Source: Balaenoptera acutorostrata (taxonomy: Eukaryota; Chordata; Mammalia; Artiodactyla; Balaenopteridae). Taken from it: a stretch of 64,000 nucleotides of DNA. Under the pieces are notes generated by a model. It was not told where the DNA came from and made no database searches. It was given only the letters and a program-made list of their open reading frames with translations. The stretch spans positions 61,643,006 through 61,707,005 of the forward strand of contig NC_080080.1 of assembly GCF_949987535.1 (NCBI RefSeq), in the 5' to 3' direction. A program made the position numbers and the translations under genes. The first letter of the stretch is position 1. The number at the start of each line of letters is the position of its first letter. Shown piece after piece: positions 59,695 through 64,000 of the stretch.

Positions 59695-60300
59695 CTGTCA
59701 GAAATTTTATGAAAGAGGTAGAACTTTAGTTGGACTAAAGAATGACTCAAGAATGACCAAAATTCAGAGCAATTATGATGAGGGTAACCATGCTAGGTGA
59801 AGCAAATCCTGTGTGCAAAGGTGAAGAGAATAATATGTGTGGCGTATTGGGGCATTACAAATAAATTGTGTTTGGAAAGAGGGAGTCATGTGTGATATGT
59901 GGAAAAGGTGGGATGGGGCCAGAATATTTGAGATTTTCAATAATGCATAAGGAGTGTGGACTCCAATTAACTGGGCAGAGATAGTCACTGATGGTTTTGA
60001 TCTAGGCAGTGATATGCATAGAGCGATGTTTTAGGAGGAGTAATCTAGCTGAAGTACCTGGAAGAGATAAGATGAGAGACTTCATTTGGCAAATTTGTTG
60101 ATGAATTAGAATTAACAGTCAATAGATTAGGTTAAATAAGCAAGAACTGTTAAGGAACATCATATCTAAGAGAAGTAATAAAAGGAACAATCTAGTAACA
60201 GCCTTAAATGAAGAACAAGAAAGAGAACATCTTAGAGAGATTACAAAGATAGTATTGTTGTCATGGGCAGTGATATAGAAGAATGGAAGGTAGGGGAAAC
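59695..60300 (-). mobile_element. L2-like LINE remnant
   Basis: 'GGGATGGGGCCAGAATATTTGAG', 'AAGGAGTGTGGACTCCAATT', 'GTAATCTAGCTGAAGTACCTGG' and similar blocks follow reverse-oriented L2-type sequence. Diverged; frames on the minus strand are chance. Confidence 0.4.
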
Positions 60301-60367
60301 CTGTTAATTTGAGGTGAGAGCAAAACACCCCAAAAATGTCTGGTAAGTGGTTTTAAATGCGGGTGAA

Positions 60368-60709
60368 GGGTTTCCCTCGTGGTGCAGTGGTTGAGAATCC
60401 ACCTGCTAATGCAGGGCACACGGGTTAGAGCCCTAGTCTGGGAAGATCCCACATGCCACGGAGCAACTAAGCCCGTGAGCCACAACTACTGAGCCTGCGC
60501 TCTAGAGCCCGCGAGCCATAACTACTGAAGCCCGCGCGCCTAGACCCCATGCTCCGCAACAAGAGAAGCCACCACAATGAGAAACCCGAGCACCACAACG
60601 AAGAGTAGCCCCTGCTCGCCGCAAGTAGAGAAAGTCTGCACGCAGCAAACAAGACCCAACGCAGCCAATCAATCAATCAATCAATCAATCAAATATAGAG
60701 TTATAAAAA
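60368..60709 (+). mobile_element. CHR SINE, long type
   Basis: Complete copy with altered first bases (GGTTTCCCTCGTGGTGCAG), a mutated box B (GGTTAGAGCCC), the extra 'GCCATAACTACTGAAGCC' block and an AATC-repeat tail (60,665-60,692). Probable TSD AAATGCGGGTG at 60,356-60,366 and AAATGTGGGTG at 60,710-60,720, one mismatch. Confidence 0.95.
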
Positions 60710-60720
60710 AAATGTGGGTG

Positions 60721-61197
60721 GAAGCCCAAGAGAGAGACCGAAGCTGATATGGATTCAGGTGAAAGGGGGCACCAGAGGCTGTGAGCCATGGTGGTGTGAT
60801 AAAGGAGAAAAATAAATAAGTGCATTAGGCAAGCTTATGAAACGAGAAGTAAAGCCAATGGAGACAGCAGAGCACCAAAGCAGGAATAAAACCAGAGGAA
60901 ATGTATTATCTTGGACCCTCTGGATCTAGGGCATGAGGGGAGAAGGGCCTGTCCTGCTAAATAGCAGGCACCTGGGGCAGCTCATAACAAAGCTTCTGAG
61001 AGCAATGTAGAAGTCAATTACTACGTGATCAAATTGCAAAAGTCATAATCAAGGATGTAAACCAGTGGAGGCGAGATGCCATAAGATGGTCTTGAGGCTT
61101 GGTTGTGTGCATTCCCACTGAGAGGCAAGAGTGGCTTTTTGATGTTCCCAGATAGCAATGTGGTGCCATAGAATCCAGAAGAGTTGAATGTTTAAGC
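60721..61197. other. no recognisable feature
   Basis: Purine-rich unassigned DNA between a SINE and an L1 tail. Confidence 0.45.
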
Positions 61198-61205
61198 AAG
61201 AGCGG

Positions 61206-61397
61206 GAGCTCAGCTCGGTGCTTTGTGACCTCCTAGAGGGGTGGGATAGGGAGGGTGGGAGGGAGGCGCAAGAGGGAGGGGATGTGGGGATATATGTATA
61301 TGTATAGCTGACTCACTTTTTTATAAAGCAGAAACTAACACACCGTTGTAAAGCAATTATACTCCAATAAAGATGTTAAAAAAAAGAAAAGAAAAGA
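61206..61397 (+). mobile_element. L1 LINE 3' end, severely 5'-truncated
   Basis: Same 3' UTR as the full-length copy: 'CAGCTCGGTGCTTTGTGACC', 'GGGATAGGGAGGGTGGGAGG' and 'AAGCAATTATACTCCAATAA', then an A/AAAG tail. AAGAGCGGG (61,198-61,206) and AAGAGAGGG (61,398-61,406) may be a short TSD with one mismatch. Confidence 0.93.
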
Positions 61398-61406
61398 AAG
61401 AGAGGG

Positions 61407-62486
61407 TGTTTAACAGCTTTAACGACTTAAGGAAATGAAGGAAGATAGCCTAGTGATCACCTTTCTAAGCAAAAGTATTGTATATAGAAAAGTGCTTCCA
61501 AACTATTCCAAGTTTGTTCTATTAAATTTCTATCATGATGCAATTTTTGCTATTCACAAAACTTTTGTGAACCTCATCCAAGTCCTGGTCAAATGCTCAA
61601 AAATGCTGAATTGGGTGAAGTAGAAATTAATAATAATTTGCTCAAATAGAAATATAGCATAACTTCACAGGAGTTTTAATTGAGTAACACTTTCAATATT
61701 TAGACAGTTACTAAAACTGGTATTTTAAAGGTAGAAATGCATCTATTAACATGCTACCTTTCAATTTTTTGGAAAATTTTATATACATCTTAATAAATAG
61801 GTGTCAGAATATATCAACTATGGGATGAAATATGCTATCAAATACCATCAAGGTAAAAATTGAATGAAATCTTTCCTAATTATTTTTATAATTCCATAAA
61901 GTGTCAAATATTGAAGAAGAGAGGAAAGAAAGTATTGTTTTTCCCCCTCTCTCTGCCAAGGGACAGTAAAATAATCTTAGGGAGTAGGTTAGTATGAACA
62001 GATGATCTGATTAATTCACACTTTTCTGTTTTGCTATGTATGAATGACCACAGAAAATCCTTGCCATTATTTTATTTCTTATAAATGTCATGACATTGTT
62101 TTTCTTCTGGATTCAAAATAAACCCATTTGGGTTATTTGATCTCCTTACTTCAGAATATTTGTGTATACCAAGAAAACTTAAGGGAAATTCAAGACTTAA
62201 GGGAACTATTATCAAATACCCTGAACTAATATCAGAATAACAAGAATTCTAAACATAATAAAATGATATTGACCAAATTGATAGGCAAGTTACTTAAGCA
62301 ATAAATTATCGTAAAACAGAAAGACTCAGACAATGTTAAATAAGTAATATACTGGGGAATGAACACATTAGAATATGTAGAAAATTTATTTTAGCCATAT
62401 GAAAAACTAAACTTTCATGTATTGAGAATGAGTGAATATTGATATTGGAGAATATATGTACATCTTAAAAATCTATACAAGTATAC
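61407..62486. other. no recognisable feature
   Basis: About 1.1 kb AT-rich DNA with no gene or repeat that I can identify. Confidence 0.5.
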
Positions 62487-62915
62487 CTTGGAGATACTGT
62501 GGGGTCAGTTCCAGACCACGGTAATGAAGCAAATATCACAGTAAAGTGAGTCACATGAATTTTTTGGTTTCCCAGTGCATATAAAAACTACGTTTACACT
62601 ATAATATAATCTATTATGTATGCAATAGCATTATGTCTAAAAAAAATTAAGGTACATACCTTAATTCAAAAAATACTTTATTGCTAAAAAATGCTAACCA
62701 TCATCTGAGCTGTAAACAAGTCATCATCATTTTGCCGGTGGAGGGTTTGAAATATTTTGAGAGTTACCAAAATGTGACACAGAGACATGAAATGAGCAAA
62801 TGTTGTTGGAAAAATGATGCCGGTAGACTGACTCCATGGAGGGTTGCCACAACCTTCAATTTGTAAAAAACGAAACATCTGCAAAGCATGATAAATTGAA
62901 ATGAAGTAAAACTAG
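62487..62915 (+). mobile_element. Tigger-type DNA transposon fossil
   Basis: 'TATACCTTGGAGATACTGTG', 'TCAGTTCCAGACCACGGTAA', 'GAATTTTTTGGTTTCCCAGT', 'AATACTTTATTGCTAAAAAA' and 'TGCTAACCATCATCTGAGC' are unmistakable pieces of a pogo/Tigger-family terminal region. Apparently internally deleted; it keeps no transposase frame. Confidence 0.85.
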
Positions 62916-62961
62916 GCATCCTGGTACTTGGAAATCAGTGATAAAAACGTATTTTACCTAG

Positions 62962-63529
62962 TGTAATGGTTAATTTTATGTGTCACCTTAACTGAGCCAT
63001 GGGGTGTTCAGATGTTAAGTTAAAGGTTATTCTGGGTGTGTCTGTGAACGCATTTCCAGATGAAATTCACTTTTGAATTGGTAGACTGTATAAAGCAGAT
63101 TGCCTTCCTCAATATGGGTGGTCCTTGTCCAATCCACTGAAGGCCTGAATAGAGCAAAATGCAAAGCAAGAGAGAATTGCTCTCTCTGCCTGATAGTCTT
63201 CGAGCTGGGACTTGGGTCTTCTCTTGCCTTTGGACTCAAGCTTGGACTTAAAGTTAACACCATAGGCTCTCTTGGTTCTCAGGCCCCCAGACTCAGACTC
63301 AGACTATACCATTGGCTCCCCTGGGATTCCAGCTTGTTGACTGTAGGTCTTGAGACTTCTTTGTCTCTATAAGCATATAAACCAATTCCTTATAATAGAT
63401 CTCTCCAGATAGATAGATAGATGATGGATAGATAGATAGATAGAAGATAGATTGATAGATAGATGATAGATAGATAGAACTGTATATCTCCTATTGGTTC
63501 TGTTTCTCTGGAAAATCTAGACTAATACA
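62962..63529 (+). mobile_element. MaLR/ERVL-type solo LTR
   Basis: Starts TGTAATGGTTAATTTTATGT and ends ACTAATACA. Inside are 'GAATTGGTAGACTGTATAAA', 'GCAGATTGCCTTCCTCAATA', a tandemly varied 'ACTCAGACT' zone, 'CAATTCCTTATAATAGATCT' and a GATA microsatellite (63,407-63,478) near the 3' end. Flanks CCTAG (62,957-62,961) and CCTAA (63,530-63,534) could be a decayed 5-bp duplication. Subfamily uncertain. Confidence 0.8.
63407..63478. repeat. GATA microsatellite inside LTR
   Basis: Imperfect GATA array of ~72 bp replacing the AT-rich spot normally found between the polyadenylation region and the 3' end of this LTR type. Confidence 0.93.
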
Positions 63530-63717
63530 CCTAATAATAGTATTTTCCCCTCATTTCGTTTTTAGTAATTCTTTAAAACAAATTTTAGAAACATTTGTTT
63601 TTAATTAGCATATGGTTCTTTTAATTAGCACATAGTTCAAGAAAAAATTGCAGACATTGTCTCGATTCCTGAAGCCATATAATTAAAGTGAAAACTAAAC
63701 TACCACTGAGAATGAAA

Positions 63718-63850
63718 TAGTGGAAATATCATATAACTTCGAGTCAGAATTCTGCTGACCTGAATTCCAATCCTGACTGCTTCATTATTAACTTTCCTGA
63801 GGTTCAACCACCGCATCTGTTAATTAATGACTTTGGACTAAATGGATGTT
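63718..63850 (+). mobile_element. MIR-type SINE remnant
   Basis: 'CGAGTCAGAATTCTGCTGACC', 'TGAATTCCAATCCTGACTGC' and 'CATCTGTTAATTAATG' fit a plus-strand MIR, moderately diverged. Confidence 0.6.
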
Positions 63851-64000
63851 TTTTAAGCTTCTCTTAGCGACACAACTCTTTTTTCAAATGAAAATTCACG
63901 TGGAAAAACAATGTATTTTACACTTTACATAAACATCATAGAGAGAATGTCTATCCCATAATCAAGCACCATGGGAGGCAAATTGAAAAGCACTGAGCCA

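Noticed and set aside
1..64000. CRISPR array, operon, phage or bacterial features
   Set aside because: The tandem repeats are eukaryotic microsatellites and the dispersed repeats are SINE/LINE/LTR. No bacterial gene structure is present.

Overview
The window looks like a stretch of mammalian nuclear DNA, most probably from a whale or dolphin (Cetacea). It is AT-rich, has no compact coding genes and is full of interspersed repeats. The diagnostic elements are tRNA-derived SINEs of the CHR type (5' end GGGCTTCCCTGGTGGCGCAG, box-B-like GGTTCGAGCCC). There are eleven, several with perfect target-site duplications (TSDs), plus L1 LINEs of the cetartiodactyl type. I see no BovB, Bov-tA or pig PRE-1 elements, which argues against a ruminant or pig. 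The species call is inference from repeat families, made by eye.

I found no exon, protein gene, tRNA, rRNA or small RNA of the host that I can support. The longest reading frames lie in a decayed full-length L1 (49,712-56,820), or are chance frames through SINEs, microsatellites and old repeats. The window is best read as intergenic or deep intronic DNA.

Layout. 0-8.4 kb: old L2/MIR/L1 remnants, a 172/176-bp direct duplication (3,936 and 5,379) and a ~640-bp inverted duplication (5,982-6,620 versus 7,698-8,335). 8.8-13.7 kb: three CHR SINEs and a pile-up of old L1/HAL1-like and LTR sequence. 14-24 kb: small DNA-transposon fossils, three more SINEs, LTR fragments and quiet stretches. 25.6-27.1 kb: a minus-strand L1 with its own TSD, split by a later SINE with its own TSD, then another SINE. 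27-35.5 kb: LTR-like, L2-like and DNA-transposon fossils. 35.5-38.4 kb: conspicuously repeat-poor. 38.5-49 kb: old L1 pieces (one carrying the inserted 3' end of an unidentified polyadenylated transcript), two SINEs and AT microsatellites. 49.7-56.8 kb: full-length L1 with 12-bp TSD, promoter motif, broken ORF1 and ORF2, and 3' UTR. 57-64 kb: L2-like DNA, one SINE, a 5'-truncated L1 tail, a Tigger-like transposon and a MaLR-type LTR.

Nothing indicates a new functional system. The most distinctive signals are the inverted duplication, the direct duplication, the transcript-derived retro-insertion, a perfect 34-bp palindrome and the repeat-poor block. Repeat names come from recognition of conserved stretches; exact subfamilies need RepeatMasker.
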